NCBI GenBank assembly: GCA_900542835.1
Contig: UQPB01000061.1
Location: 1-14,390 of the forward strand
Length of the DNA stretch: 14,390 bases
Reading direction: 5' to 3'
From: an uncultured Pelosinus sp.
GTDB lineage: Bacteria; Bacillota; Negativicutes; Sporomusales; Acetonemataceae
Below the pieces are notes generated by a model. It made no database searches. It saw only the letters and a program-made list of their open reading frames with translations, and was not told the origin of the DNA. A program made the position numbers and the translations under genes. Shown here in pieces: positions 6,413 through 14,293 of the stretch (the stretch's first letter is position 1; each line of letters begins with the position of its first letter).

Positions 6413-7358
6413 ACCGGAAGCCAGGGAAGTCATACTGCAAGTCCGTATGCTGAAAAAGGTCTTTAATCCCGGCAAGAAGAGCGAGGTAAAGGCGATAGAT
6501 GATATTTCCTTTGATATTTATAAGGGGGAGACACTGGGACTGGTCGGAGAGTCGGGAAGCGGAAAATCGACTACCGGCCGCGCGCTTATTAAGCTTGAAA
6601 GCATAACAGCAGGCACTGTAACCTATAAAGGGCAGGATATCGATAAATTAAGCGGCCGAAACGCAATGCTGGCGTTCCGCAAGTCGATGCAGATGATTTT
6701 TCAGGATCCGTTCGCCTCGCTCAATCCCCGTATTCCCATAAAGACCAGCATTGGCGATGCACTGCGCTTACACCGGCTTTGCGAAACAGATGACGAGGTG
6801 AATAAGCGGGTTAATGAGCTTTTGGATATTGTCGGCATTCATCGCTCGTATGCTAACCGTTATCCCACAGAGTTCTCCGGCGGTCAGTGTCAGCGGATCG
6901 GCATTGCCAGAGCGTTATGCGTAAAACCGGATTTTATTATTGCTGATGAGTGCTTGTCAGCCTTAGATGTGTCCATTCAGGCACAGATCGTCAATCTGCT
7001 AATTAAGCTGCGGCAGGAAAACGCAATGACCTATTTGTTTATTGCCCATGATTTAGCGATGGTAAAGTATATCAGTGACCGTATTGCGGTTATGAAAGAC
7101 GGCAAGATTCTGGAGCTGGCTTCCGCTGACGAGCTTTACCGCTGCCCCTTGCATCCGTATACGATTTCACTGCTTTCGGCATCGCCCTTAACCGATCTGA
7201 ACAAAGAGAAGCAGCGAAAACGCGTAGATTATGACCCGTCCATCCACAAATATCCTGAGGGAACGCCTGCCGGACTGTTTGAGGTGGCTCCCGGTCACTG
7301 GATTTATTGTTCCGAGGACGAAGTGTTCCGGTATAAGCAACAAGCGTTGGCTGGCTGA
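6393..7358 (+). CDS. dppF: ABC transporter ATPase, DppF/OppF family
   Basis: The partner ATPase, 321 residues from GTG 6393. GGAGG (6379-6383) is nine bases upstream, the same spacing as the kinase gene; ATG 6396 is the alternative. The longer frame from 6315 lies within dppD and lacks a ribosome-binding site. Walker A GESGSGKS (52-59), Q-loop Gln104, signature FSGGQCQR (161-168) and Walker B FIIADE (181-186) are intact. The residue after the catalytic Glu is Cys187, where Pro is usual. The C-terminus is of the short type ending in ...DPSIHKYPEG...EVAPGHWIYC, found in many Firmicute OppF/DppF proteins, rather than the cysteine-rich type. It overlaps dppD, so the two ATPases are probably translationally coupled. 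Confidence 0.93.
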   Translation: MMKGGPEPEAREVILQVRMLKKVFNPGKKSEVKAIDDISFDIYKGETLGLVGESGSGKSTTGRALIKLESITAGTVTYKGQDIDKLSGRNAMLAFRKSMQMIFQDPFASLNPRIPIKTSIGDALRLHRLCETDDEVNKRVNELLDIVGIHRSYANRYPTEFSGGQCQRIGIARALCVKPDFIIADECLSALDVSIQAQIVNLLIKLRQENAMTYLFIAHDLAMVKYISDRIAVMKDGKILELASADELYRCPLHPYTISLLSASPLTDLNKEKQRKRVDYDPSIHKYPEGTPAGLFEVAPGHWIYCSEDEVFRYKQQALAG

Positions 7359-7423
7359 GAATGGCTAATTGAGCAGAGACCGCTGTGGCAGGTGGTAATT
7401 CATGAAGGCAGAGGTGCGAAAAT

Positions 7424-8638
7424 ATGAAGTCTTTTCAGGCTAGTGTTGACGCGATAATTCCCCAGGTAAAGCAATGGCGTCGCCATCTTCATCAGTATCC
7501 GGAGCCTTCTTTTGAAGAATTTAAAACGACGGAATATATTATTGAACAGATAAAACAGCTTAGCGAGCTTACCTATGTAAGGATTTCCCCTACCGGTATT
7601 GTCGCCCGCTTAACTACAAGCGCGCCGGGACCTGTCATTGCCTTGCGCGCTGACATTGACGCTTTGCGCATGACCGAGAACAGCGGCGTGGCGTTTTCGT
7701 CCCGCCACGACGGCGTGATGCACGCCTGCGGTCATGACGCGCATGCGGCAATGCTGCTGGGCGCGCTGCATGTATTGTATCAGCACAGGCAAGAACTGCA
7801 GGGCTCCTTTGTGTTTATCTTCCAGGCAGCCGAAGAGGTCTTTCCCGGCGGCGCCAGGGAACTTGTGGAAAAGGGGGTTTTGGAGGGTGTTGATGCGATT
7901 ATCGGGCAGCATGCCGGTCTCCAGATACCTGTCGGGCATATTGGCACCCGTCCCGGCTATATCACCGCCAACAGCGATGTATTCGAAGTGACCGTTGTCG
8001 GGCGTGGCGGGCATGCGGCATCGCCGCAATCCTGCCTGGACCCGATTCCTGTCGGTGCGCAAATTGTCACGGCTTTGCAGGATATTGTCGCCAGACAGCT
8101 GCCGGCAAAGGATCATGCTGTGTTAAGCGTAACCCAGTTTAACAGCGGCACCGCGTTCAATGTAATTCCCGATACGGCTGTGATCAAAGGCACTGTACGC
8201 ACCTATTCGCAGGAAAAAAGAATGCTGATGAAAACTGCCATTGGACAGATAGCCAAAAAATATGCCGAGGCGTTTGGCCTGCGAATCGAATATGCGTATG
8301 ATCACGGCTATGATAATATGTATAATACGCCTGAATTTACCCAGGCGCTTATGGATGTCGCCGATGAAATGTACGGGGCCGGTACGGCCGAAGTTATGGA
8401 GCCGATCATGGGCGGCGAGGATTTTGCTTATTACTTGCAAAAAGTTCCGGGCTGCTTTTATTTTTTGGGTGTGCGGAATGAACAATTGGATTGTGTTTAT
8501 CCCCCTCATAGCACACAGTTTCGTATCGATGAAGATTCGTTTGCAATCGGAATTTCTGTCATGCTGCAGGCAGCCGTGCGTTTTCAGGCTCTGCTGCAAA
8601 AAAAGCTTGAGGGGGGTCAGCATGAAACTGCGGTTTGA
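7424..8638 (+). CDS. M20D-family amidohydrolase / N-acyl-amino acid deacylase (first of a tandem pair)
   Basis: A 404-residue cytoplasmic metal-dependent hydrolase of the hippurate hydrolase, IAA-amino acid hydrolase and N-acetyl-diaminopimelate deacetylase family. Predicted metal ligands are Cys102 and His104 in HACGHD (100-105), Glu138 of the EE pair (137-138, Glu137 as the general base), His163 in GQH, and His362 near the C-terminus. The lid domain has GRGGHAASP with His197. The family-typical MGGEDFAYYLQKVPGCFYFLG follows at 329-349. The start has GAGGTG (7411-7416) 7 bases ahead. It lies 65 bases after dppF with no terminator between, so it belongs to the transporter operon. It probably cleaves the imported amide or peptide. 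The exact substrate is not readable. Confidence 0.92.
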   Translation: MKSFQASVDAIIPQVKQWRRHLHQYPEPSFEEFKTTEYIIEQIKQLSELTYVRISPTGIVARLTTSAPGPVIALRADIDALRMTENSGVAFSSRHDGVMHACGHDAHAAMLLGALHVLYQHRQELQGSFVFIFQAAEEVFPGGARELVEKGVLEGVDAIIGQHAGLQIPVGHIGTRPGYITANSDVFEVTVVGRGGHAASPQSCLDPIPVGAQIVTALQDIVARQLPAKDHAVLSVTQFNSGTAFNVIPDTAVIKGTVRTYSQEKRMLMKTAIGQIAKKYAEAFGLRIEYAYDHGYDNMYNTPEFTQALMDVADEMYGAGTAEVMEPIMGGEDFAYYLQKVPGCFYFLGVRNEQLDCVYPPHSTQFRIDEDSFAIGISVMLQAAVRFQALLQKKLEGGQHETAV

Positions 8639-9809
8639 GCAGGATATCCAAAACGTTTTGCCGCAGGTGGTTGCCTGGCGGCGGCATCTGCATCAGTATC
8701 CGGAAAGTTCCTTTAATGAATTTGAAACCACCGACTTTTTGATTCGGGAAATTGAAAAGCTGGGGCCCCTTGACATTATGCGGCCGACCTCCACCGGAGT
8801 GGTTGTCCGGCTCAGCGGCATTGAACCCGGGCCGACGATTGCCTTGCGAGCCGATATTGACGCGTTAGCAATGCCGGAATTGACCGGGCTGGCGTATGCT
8901 TCCCGCAAACCGGGCTTAATGCATGCCTGCGGTCACGATTCCCATACGGCGATGCTGCTGGGAGTACTGAGCGTGTTCAGCAAAAACCGGCAGTCGCTGC
9001 AGGGAAGCTTTGTGTTTATTTTTCAGCATGCCGAAGAACAGCCGCCTGGCGGAGCTATTGAAATGATTAACGCCAATGTTCTGGAGGGGGTAGACGCAAT
9101 TCTGGGGCAGCATGTTTCCTCAATCGTTCCGGTTGGACACGTCGGGCTGCTGGCCGGCGCCTCTTCCGCCAATTCAGACTGCTTTGAGATTGTGGTAAGC
9201 GGCCGGGGCGGTCATGCGTCAAGCCCTAATTTATGCATTGATCCCATTCCCGTTGCCGCCCGGCTTGTGACGGCAATGCAGCAAATTGTGACACGGACTA
9301 TCGATCCTCTGGAAAGAGCCGTTGTTTCTGTGACCAGACTAAATGGCGGTACGGCTGATAATGTCATTCCGGATACGGTGACAATTGGCGGTACCGTCCG
9401 TACCTATACAGAAAAAACCAGGAAAACGATTTATCAACAAATCTGTTTGCTTGCGGCCAAATTAAGCGAGGCTGAGAATTGCTCCGCAAAGGTGCGTTAT
9501 ACCTGGGGATACCCGACAACGCTGAATACGCCGGCTTACGTGGCGGCAATAGCGGCTATGGCCGATCAATTTTACGGCCAGGGAACTGCTGTGGCCCTGG
9601 AGCCCAGCATGGGCGGCGAGGATTTTGCCTATTACCTGGAGAAGGTGCCCGGCTGCATGATGCATTTAGGCATAAAGAATCCGGAAAAAGGCTGCAGCTA
9701 CCCGGGGCATAATACAAAGTTTCAACTGGACGAGGACGCCTTTGGCATGGGGGTTACCCTGATGGCAAATGGCGCGCTTTGTTTTCAGGAGCAAATAAAG
9801 CCAGGTTAA
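8622..9809 (+). CDS. M20D-family amidohydrolase (second of a tandem pair)
   Basis: A 395-residue paralogue of the upstream gene, collinear over its whole length and clearly similar (RRHLHQYPE, IALRADIDAL, HACGHD, GVDAI-GQH, GRGGHA-SP, MGGEDFAYYL-KVPGC). Metal ligands are Cys103, His105, Glu139 (with base Glu138), His164 and His363. ATG 8622 is chosen because GAGGGGGGT sits just ahead and it overlaps the upstream stop by 17 bases, implying translational coupling. The open frame extending back to 8262 lies inside the other gene and is ignored. The region around the active site after EE differs (EEVFPGG versus EEQPPGG), as does HDAH versus HDSH. The pair may differ in specificity or form a heteromer. 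Last gene before the operon terminator. Confidence 0.92.
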   Translation: MKLRFEQDIQNVLPQVVAWRRHLHQYPESSFNEFETTDFLIREIEKLGPLDIMRPTSTGVVVRLSGIEPGPTIALRADIDALAMPELTGLAYASRKPGLMHACGHDSHTAMLLGVLSVFSKNRQSLQGSFVFIFQHAEEQPPGGAIEMINANVLEGVDAILGQHVSSIVPVGHVGLLAGASSANSDCFEIVVSGRGGHASSPNLCIDPIPVAARLVTAMQQIVTRTIDPLERAVVSVTRLNGGTADNVIPDTVTIGGTVRTYTEKTRKTIYQQICLLAAKLSEAENCSAKVRYTWGYPTTLNTPAYVAAIAAMADQFYGQGTAVALEPSMGGEDFAYYLEKVPGCMMHLGIKNPEKGCSYPGHNTKFQLDEDAFGMGVTLMANGALCFQEQIKPG

Positions 9810-9834
9810 ATATCGTGGTGCCTGTGCGCGGGCA

Positions 9835-9876
9835 CAGCAAGGCTTCCGGCCATTGCCGGAAGCCTTGCTGTATTTT
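9835..9876 (+). terminator. Terminator of the dpp-amidohydrolase operon
   Basis: A perfect 16-bp stem (9835-9850 with 9855-9870) around a CATT loop, followed by TATTTT. The 5' arm contains AAGGCTTCCGGC, shared with the terminators at 1262 and 14293. It lies 26 bases after the stop codon. The intergenic region from here to metN (355 bases in all) holds the met promoter and leader; 9877-9962 shows nothing recognisable. Confidence 0.9.
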
Positions 9877-9962
9877 CCCGGGCGAGTTAAAGGTAATGTT
9901 AGGTAGTGCAAGGCGCCAGAGGACGGCTAATGCGGTGCGGGCTGCCGGGGAATAACCGCGAG

Positions 9963-9992
9963 TTGACAAAAATGCACTGTCTGTGGTATCTT
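9963..9992 (+). promoter_or_regulatory. SigA promoter of the metNIQ-like operon
   Basis: A perfect TTGACA (9963-9968), an 18-base spacer and TATCTT (9987-9992), four of six matches to the -10. The expected start is about 9999, giving a leader of about 165 bases that contains a terminator. Confidence 0.65.
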
Positions 9993-10004
9993 AATTAAAG
10001 ATAG

Positions 10005-10062
10005 TTAGCTGATCAGAGAAACTGAAGGCTAAGAACGTCGATAGGCGTTCTTAGCCTTTTTT
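10005..10062 (+). promoter_or_regulatory. Candidate compact attenuator upstream of metN
   Basis: AAGGCTAAGAACG (10025-10037) pairs perfectly with CGTTCTTAGCCTT (10046-10058) around an 8-base loop, ending in six T (10057-10062): a full intrinsic terminator inside the leader. Upstream, TTAGCT (10005-10010) can instead pair with GGCTAA (10027-10032), enclosing a small TCAG/CTGA hairpin (10013-10016 with 10022-10025). The two structures share GGCTAA, so they exclude each other. The leader is too short for a SAM-I riboswitch or T-box, and I see none of their conserved boxes. The sensor, if there is one, is unknown. Confidence 0.6.
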
Positions 10063-10107
10063 GTGTTTGCAGCTGATTTGAACTGCTTACGAATTTAAAG
10101 CCGCTGA

Positions 10108-10120
10108 CCGGTTAAACCGG
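10108..10120. repeat. Short palindrome in the met leader
   Basis: CCGGTTAAACCGG is a perfect 6+1+6 inverted repeat between the leader terminator and the metN ribosome-binding site, weakly extended by GCC (10100-10102) and GGC (10122-10124). It could be a protein-binding site or a small RNA hairpin; nothing identifies the ligand. Confidence 0.4.
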
Positions 10121-10164
10121 AGGCTGGCAGCAAGTGGAGAGCACGGAGTAGGAGCTATGGGAAA

Positions 10165-11187
10165 ATGATCAATATTATTGACATCAGCAAAAGCTTTATG
10201 GTGAAAAAGCAGCAGATTCAGGCGCTGGATCAGGTATCGCTGCAGGTTGCCGCCGGCGACATCTTCGGCGTAATCGGCTTTAGCGGCGCCGGCAAATCGA
10301 CGCTGCTGCGAATGGTAAACGGACTGGAAACGCCGACTGCCGGCCGGGTAGAGGTGGATGGAAAAGATATCAATACCCTGTCGTTCGGCGAATTGCGGCA
10401 AGTACGCAAGCGCATCGGCATGGTGTTTCAACAGTTTAATTTGCTGAACTCAAAAACGGTATACGACAATATCGCCATTCCATTAATCCTGAATCGTGCC
10501 GACAAAGCCGCGATTCAGGCCAGAGTGGCCGAATTGCTGAACTTTGTCGGCCTGTCGGATAAAGTCAATGCCTATCCCAGTCAGCTGTCAGGCGGTCAAA
10601 AGCAGCGTGTCGGTATCGCCCGGGCGCTGGCGACGAATCCCTCGATTTTACTGTGTGACGAGGCTACCAGCGCCCTGGATCCGGAAACAACCGATTCCAT
10701 TTTGCGGCTGCTGGAAAAAATCAATCGCGAATTGAAGATTACCGTTTTGATCGTCACCCATGAAATTCATGTCATCCAGCGCATTTGCAACAAAGTAGCG
10801 GTGATGGAACATGGCCGGGTGATCGAATCCGGCTCTGTTCTGGAGGTGTTCAGCAATCCGCAGCAGGCGATAACCAAAAAGTTTGTTCAGACGGTCGTTG
10901 CCGACGCCATTCCCGCCAGTATGCTTTTGGCGCTGCAACGCGATAAGCGGAACTATAAACTGCTGCGGCTGCAATTCCTGGGTGAAAATGTAACAGATAA
11001 TGTGTTGTATCGCATTAATAAGGGCTTCGCTGTGGAGACGAATATCGTGTTTGCTTCTGTCAATGAGCTGCAGCAAACGGTGTTGGGAATCTTTATTGTT
11101 CAGCTTGTCGGCAGCGACCCGGAGATTGAGCAGGTCTTTGATTATATCCGCAAGCAGCCGCTTTGCTGGCAGGAGGTGAGGCTATGA
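10165..11187 (+). CDS. metN: Methionine-type ABC importer ATPase with NIL domain, MetN
   Basis: A 340-residue cytoplasmic ATPase. Walker A GFSGAGKS (38-45), Q-loop in VFQQFNLL (87-94), signature LSGGQKQR (141-148), Walker B LLCDEATSALD (162-172) and switch His199. A C-terminal NIL/ACT-like domain (about 265-335, NIVFASVNELQQTVLGIFIVQL) is the MetN domain that binds methionine and inhibits transport when the cell is replete. The start ATG has GGAG (10151-10154) ten bases ahead. A three-codon ORF (ATG GGA AAA TGA, 10157-10168) with its own upstream GGAG (10145-10148) overlaps this start. The stop overlaps metI as ATGA. Family firm; methionine as substrate likely but not shown. Confidence 0.93.
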   Translation: MINIIDISKSFMVKKQQIQALDQVSLQVAAGDIFGVIGFSGAGKSTLLRMVNGLETPTAGRVEVDGKDINTLSFGELRQVRKRIGMVFQQFNLLNSKTVYDNIAIPLILNRADKAAIQARVAELLNFVGLSDKVNAYPSQLSGGQKQRVGIARALATNPSILLCDEATSALDPETTDSILRLLEKINRELKITVLIVTHEIHVIQRICNKVAVMEHGRVIESGSVLEVFSNPQQAITKKFVQTVVADAIPASMLLALQRDKRNYKLLRLQFLGENVTDNVLYRINKGFAVETNIVFASVNELQQTVLGIFIVQLVGSDPEIEQVFDYIRKQPLCWQEVRL

Positions 11188-11843
11188 TGGAGCTGGGCGT
11201 TCCCTATTCCAAGATTGTGCTGGCAGCGCAGCAAACGATCTACATGGTTTCGGTATCTCTGGCAATTGGTTCGGTTATTGCCCTGATTATGGCGATGACG
11301 CTGGTGTTAACCAATGATAACGGGATTTTGCGGAATAAATATGTGTACATGGTTTTAAATACGGTTATTAATATTATTCGCAGTGTTCCTTTTATTATTT
11401 TAATGGTGTTTATCCTGCCGCTAACAAAAGAGATTGTAGGAACCAGAGTAGGAACGACAGCGGCATTAGTACCTTTGGTCGTGTTTATCGCGCCTTATCT
11501 GACCCGGCTGTTTGAAAATTCAATTCTGGAAGTCGATAAGGGGATTGTCGAAGCGGCCCAGGCAATGGGCGCGTCTCATTTTGAAATTATCTGGCACTTT
11601 TTACTGCCGGAGGCTTACGGTTCCTTAATTTTATCGGTAACCACCGGCACGATCGGCCTGATCGGCGCGACGGCTATGGCAGGTGCCATCGGCGCCGGCG
11701 GCGTAGGCGATCTGGCGCTGACCTACGGCTATGAACGGTTGAATTTTCCGCTGATGCTGTTTACGGTCGTTGTACTGGTGATCTTTGTGCAGATTATCCA
11801 GTCGTTCGGCAATTATTTTTCAGCTAAAGTTCGCAACCATTAA
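11184..11843 (+). CDS. metI: Methionine-type ABC importer permease, MetI
   Basis: A 219-residue five-helix inner-membrane permease. The family segments are NTVINIIRSVPFIILMV (59-75), the EAA coupling loop VEAAQAMGASHFEIIWHFLLPEA (122-144) and MAGAIGAGGVGDLALTYGYERLN (165-187). The start is ATG 11184, which overlaps the metN stop (ATGA) and has GGAGG (11172-11176) seven bases ahead; a second ATG follows directly. It forms the channel of the MetN2I2 complex and is coupled to metN. Confidence 0.94.
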   Translation: MMELGVPYSKIVLAAQQTIYMVSVSLAIGSVIALIMAMTLVLTNDNGILRNKYVYMVLNTVINIIRSVPFIILMVFILPLTKEIVGTRVGTTAALVPLVVFIAPYLTRLFENSILEVDKGIVEAAQAMGASHFEIIWHFLLPEAYGSLILSVTTGTIGLIGATAMAGAIGAGGVGDLALTYGYERLNFPLMLFTVVVLVIFVQIIQSFGNYFSAKVRNH

Positions 11844-11886
11844 CTTAATTCGGAATAAAAATAAGTGAGAAAAGGGGATATTGGTG

Positions 11887-12726
11887 ATGAATCTTAAGCA
11901 GGTTAGCGTGTTTTTGTTGGCAACGATAGTGGGGACGACGGTTTTGGCCGGCTGCGGCAGCAGCTCCGCCGACAAAGCGAAACCCGTCGCTGCGAAGCAG
12001 GAACTGGTGTTCAGCAAGTCGCAGGGGCCGTACTCGGAATTATTTGAGCAGGCGGTTAAACCAATTTTGGAAAAGAAAGGCTACAAGATTACGGCCAAGG
12101 ATATGTCGGATTTATTGCAGGCCGATATTGCCTTGAATGAAGGCGAGGTCGATTTTAACGTAGAGCAGCATACCGCCTATATGAAGAATTTTAATGAAAA
12201 GCAGAACGGTCACCTGGCGGCGGTTACGCCGATTCCGACAGTGCCGGCAGGCATCTATCCGGGCGCCAAGGCAGCCTTGAATCAAATTGGCAGCGGGGCG
12301 CGGATTGCAATCCCCAACGACGCCTCAAACACGGCAAGGGCGTACGCGCTGCTGCAAAAGGCCGGCTGGATTAAACTGTCAAAGGATAAGGATTTGTCGA
12401 CGGTAACGCAGCAGGATATCGTAGAGAATCCCCACAATATCCAGTTTACTGAAATGAAATCGTTGAATATCCCGGCGGTGCGCTCCGACTTTGATTTTAT
12501 CGTGATTACCGGCTCCATTGTCTATAACGCCAAAATCGATCCGTCTACGGCGCTGCTGACAGAAGATATTCTGCCGCATCTGCTGCTGCAGCTGGTCGTG
12601 CAGGAGAAAAACAAGGATGCCCAGTGGGTAAAGGACATTGCCGCCGCCTACCGCTCCGACGAGTTTAAAGCTTATATGAAGGCCAACAATAAAGGCCTGT
12701 GGTTTGTGCCGAAAGAAGCACAGTAG
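11887..12726 (+). CDS. metQ: MetQ/NlpA-family binding lipoprotein
   Basis: A 279-residue receptor lipoprotein. The signal peptide ends in lipobox V-L-A-G-C with Cys23 lipidated. The fold is recognisable from VEQHTAYMKNF (92-102, the usual QHxPYL region), the IPxxPAGIYPG-like stretch (116-126) and IPNDASNTARAYALL (142-156). The ligand segment usually reading AVINGNYA is here IVITGSIVYNA (205-215), so a normally conserved Asn is replaced by Ser210. That weakens the methionine assignment. ATG 11887 is chosen for its 9-base spacing from GGGG (11874-11877); TTG 11881 and GTG 11884 are in frame but worse spaced. It follows metI by 43 bases in the same operon. Confidence 0.88.
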   Translation: MNLKQVSVFLLATIVGTTVLAGCGSSSADKAKPVAAKQELVFSKSQGPYSELFEQAVKPILEKKGYKITAKDMSDLLQADIALNEGEVDFNVEQHTAYMKNFNEKQNGHLAAVTPIPTVPAGIYPGAKAALNQIGSGARIAIPNDASNTARAYALLQKAGWIKLSKDKDLSTVTQQDIVENPHNIQFTEMKSLNIPAVRSDFDFIVITGSIVYNAKIDPSTALLTEDILPHLLLQLVVQEKNKDAQWVKDIAAAYRSDEFKAYMKANNKGLWFVPKEAQ

Positions 12727-12842
12727 AGCGAGGACACGATTATTTGGCAGGCAGGCCGGTTCCAGACGGTCAGCCCTATCTGCCGGTGCGTTTGGCCGCT
12801 GCCGGAATGCCCCGGATAAAAGGCCGCGGGGAACTGGCGGCT

Positions 12843-12890
12843 AAAGGCCCTATGTGCGGTGCGGCCGGCATGCACATAGGGCCTTTGTTT
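12843..12890 (+). terminator. Terminator or intercistronic hairpin after metQ
   Basis: A perfect 15-bp stem, AAAGGCCCTATGTGC (12843-12857) with its complement at 12872-12886, around a 14-base loop, then GTTT. The T-tract is short and broken, so some read-through into the following amidohydrolase gene is plausible. The rest of the 213-base gap after metQ shows no gene; a weak promoter (TTGGTT 12889-12894, TAATTA 12913-12918) is possible. Confidence 0.75.
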
Positions 12891-12939
12891 GGTTAAGGCA
12901 AGGTAAAGAAACTAATTACGGCAAAGGGAGGGTGCAGCC

Positions 12940-14244
12940 ATGCTGAAGCTGGATGCTGCCGAGAAAAAAATTATTGACGTTATCGAGGCAAATCGGGAGC
13001 GGATCCTGGCGTTTGCCAGAGATATCTATAGCCACGGCGAACTTGGCTATAAGGAGTTTCGAACAGCGGAAAAGTTTAATGCCTTTATGAAGCAGCTGCA
13101 GCTGCCGGTTCAGGAAGGATTGGCGATCACAGGGGCCAAGGCCTACCTGAATCCGGAAAAGCAGGCTAATGTCAGCCTGGCGTTAATTGGTGAATTGGAT
13201 GCGCTGCGTATTCCTGATCATCCCTACGCAAATAATGAGACGCAGGCGGCTCATGCATGCGGTCATCATGCGCAGCTTGCCGGTGTTGTCGGCGCGGCGA
13301 TTGCCCTGACCGATTCGCAGGTAAGAGACAGCCTGGACGGTCAGGTGGTTTTTTTCTCGACCCCGGCGGAGGAATACGGTGAAATTGAATTTAAGAATAA
13401 CCTGCGGGCGGCAGGCAGGATTAAGTATGGCGGTGGCAAGTGCGAGCTGATCCGTCAGGGCGCTTTTGACGATATTGACTTAAGTATTGCTCATCATAGC
13501 GGACCGGAGGACATTCTGCTCGGCGGCATTACCGGAAATGGCTTTGTCTCAAAGGTAATCCGCTATCGTGGCAGAGCGGCTCACGCGGCCGCCTGCCCGG
13601 AAAATGGCATCAACGCCTTAAATGCCGCTTCGCTTGGCCTTGCGGCTCTGTCTTACCAACGCGAAACCTTTCGCGATGAAGACGCCGTCCGCGTCCATCC
13701 GATTATGACAAAAGGCGGCGATCTGGTTAATGTGGTGCCTGACGAGGCCGTTCTGGAAACGCTGGTGCGGGGAAAACATAAAAACGCCATCCTTGACGCC
13801 TCAACAAAGACAGATCGCGCTTTTCAGGCCGGAGCCTACGCCCTTGGCGCAGCCTGCGAGATTACCACCTTGCCGGGTTATCTGCCGACACTGGCAAGCC
13901 CGGTATATCCCGAGCTTGCCAGAGCGGCTGCGGCAATTGGCAGCTATCAAGTGACGGAAGCGGATTTTGAGCAGCATAGCGGCGGTTCGACTGATATCGG
14001 CGATGTACAGCATCTGCAGCCGGTAATCCGCTTTCAGACAGGCGGTGTCAGCGGCGGTCTGCATACCGTTGATTTCCGCATGGAAGATGAAGAGCTGGCC
14101 TATATTGCAACCGCCAAAATTTTCGCGCTTACGGCTTACGCGCTGCTGAAAAACGGCGCGGCAGGGGCGAGGCGAATTCGCGACGCCTATAAACCGCTAT
14201 TTACCAAGGAGCAGTATCTCGGTTACATGGATTCGTTTGATTGA
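12940..14244 (+). CDS. M20-family amidohydrolase, distant from the tandem pair
   Basis: A 434-residue cytoplasmic metallohydrolase of the M20 amidohydrolase type, related to the AbgA/AbgB and carboxypeptidase clade. The metal site has HACGHH (105-110) with Cys107 and His109; the last residue is His where the M20D pair has Asp. Other candidate ligands are the EE pair at 144-145 (TPAEEYG), His185/186 in IAHHSG, and His375 in GGLHTVDF. STDIGD (350-355) replaces the MGGEDF motif of the M20D pair. The lid has GRAAHAA (211-217). ATG 12940 has GGGAGGG (12926-12932) seven bases ahead. It lies downstream of the metNIQ-like genes across a hairpin. No signal peptide. Amide or dipeptide hydrolysis is expected; p-aminobenzoyl-glutamate is one possible substrate type. 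Confidence 0.88.
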   Translation: MLKLDAAEKKIIDVIEANRERILAFARDIYSHGELGYKEFRTAEKFNAFMKQLQLPVQEGLAITGAKAYLNPEKQANVSLALIGELDALRIPDHPYANNETQAAHACGHHAQLAGVVGAAIALTDSQVRDSLDGQVVFFSTPAEEYGEIEFKNNLRAAGRIKYGGGKCELIRQGAFDDIDLSIAHHSGPEDILLGGITGNGFVSKVIRYRGRAAHAAACPENGINALNAASLGLAALSYQRETFRDEDAVRVHPIMTKGGDLVNVVPDEAVLETLVRGKHKNAILDASTKTDRAFQAGAYALGAACEITTLPGYLPTLASPVYPELARAAAAIGSYQVTEADFEQHSGGSTDIGDVQHLQPVIRFQTGGVSGGLHTVDFRMEDEELAYIATAKIFALTAYALLKNGAAGARRIRDAYKPLFTKEQYLGYMDSFD

Positions 14245-14293
14245 CAGCTTCCGCCGCCAGGCTTGGCCCGGGGCTGCTGGCTGTGTTTGAAAA

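Noticed and set aside
8262..8621. N-terminal extension of the second M20D gene by 120 codons
   Set aside because: The stretch is an alternative frame of the first M20D gene. The true start at 8622 has a strong Shine-Dalgarno sequence and aligns with the first residues of the paralogue.
8123..8623. Minus-strand ORF of 166 codons in the first M20D gene
   Set aside because: Antisense shadow of conserved M20D sequence, with no ribosome-binding site or recognisable motif.
9993..10164. SAM-I riboswitch or methionine T-box in the metN leader
   Set aside because: Only about 25 bases lie between the expected transcription start and the terminator 5' arm, and neither S-box conserved segments nor a T-box sequence (TGGNACCGCG-like) is present.
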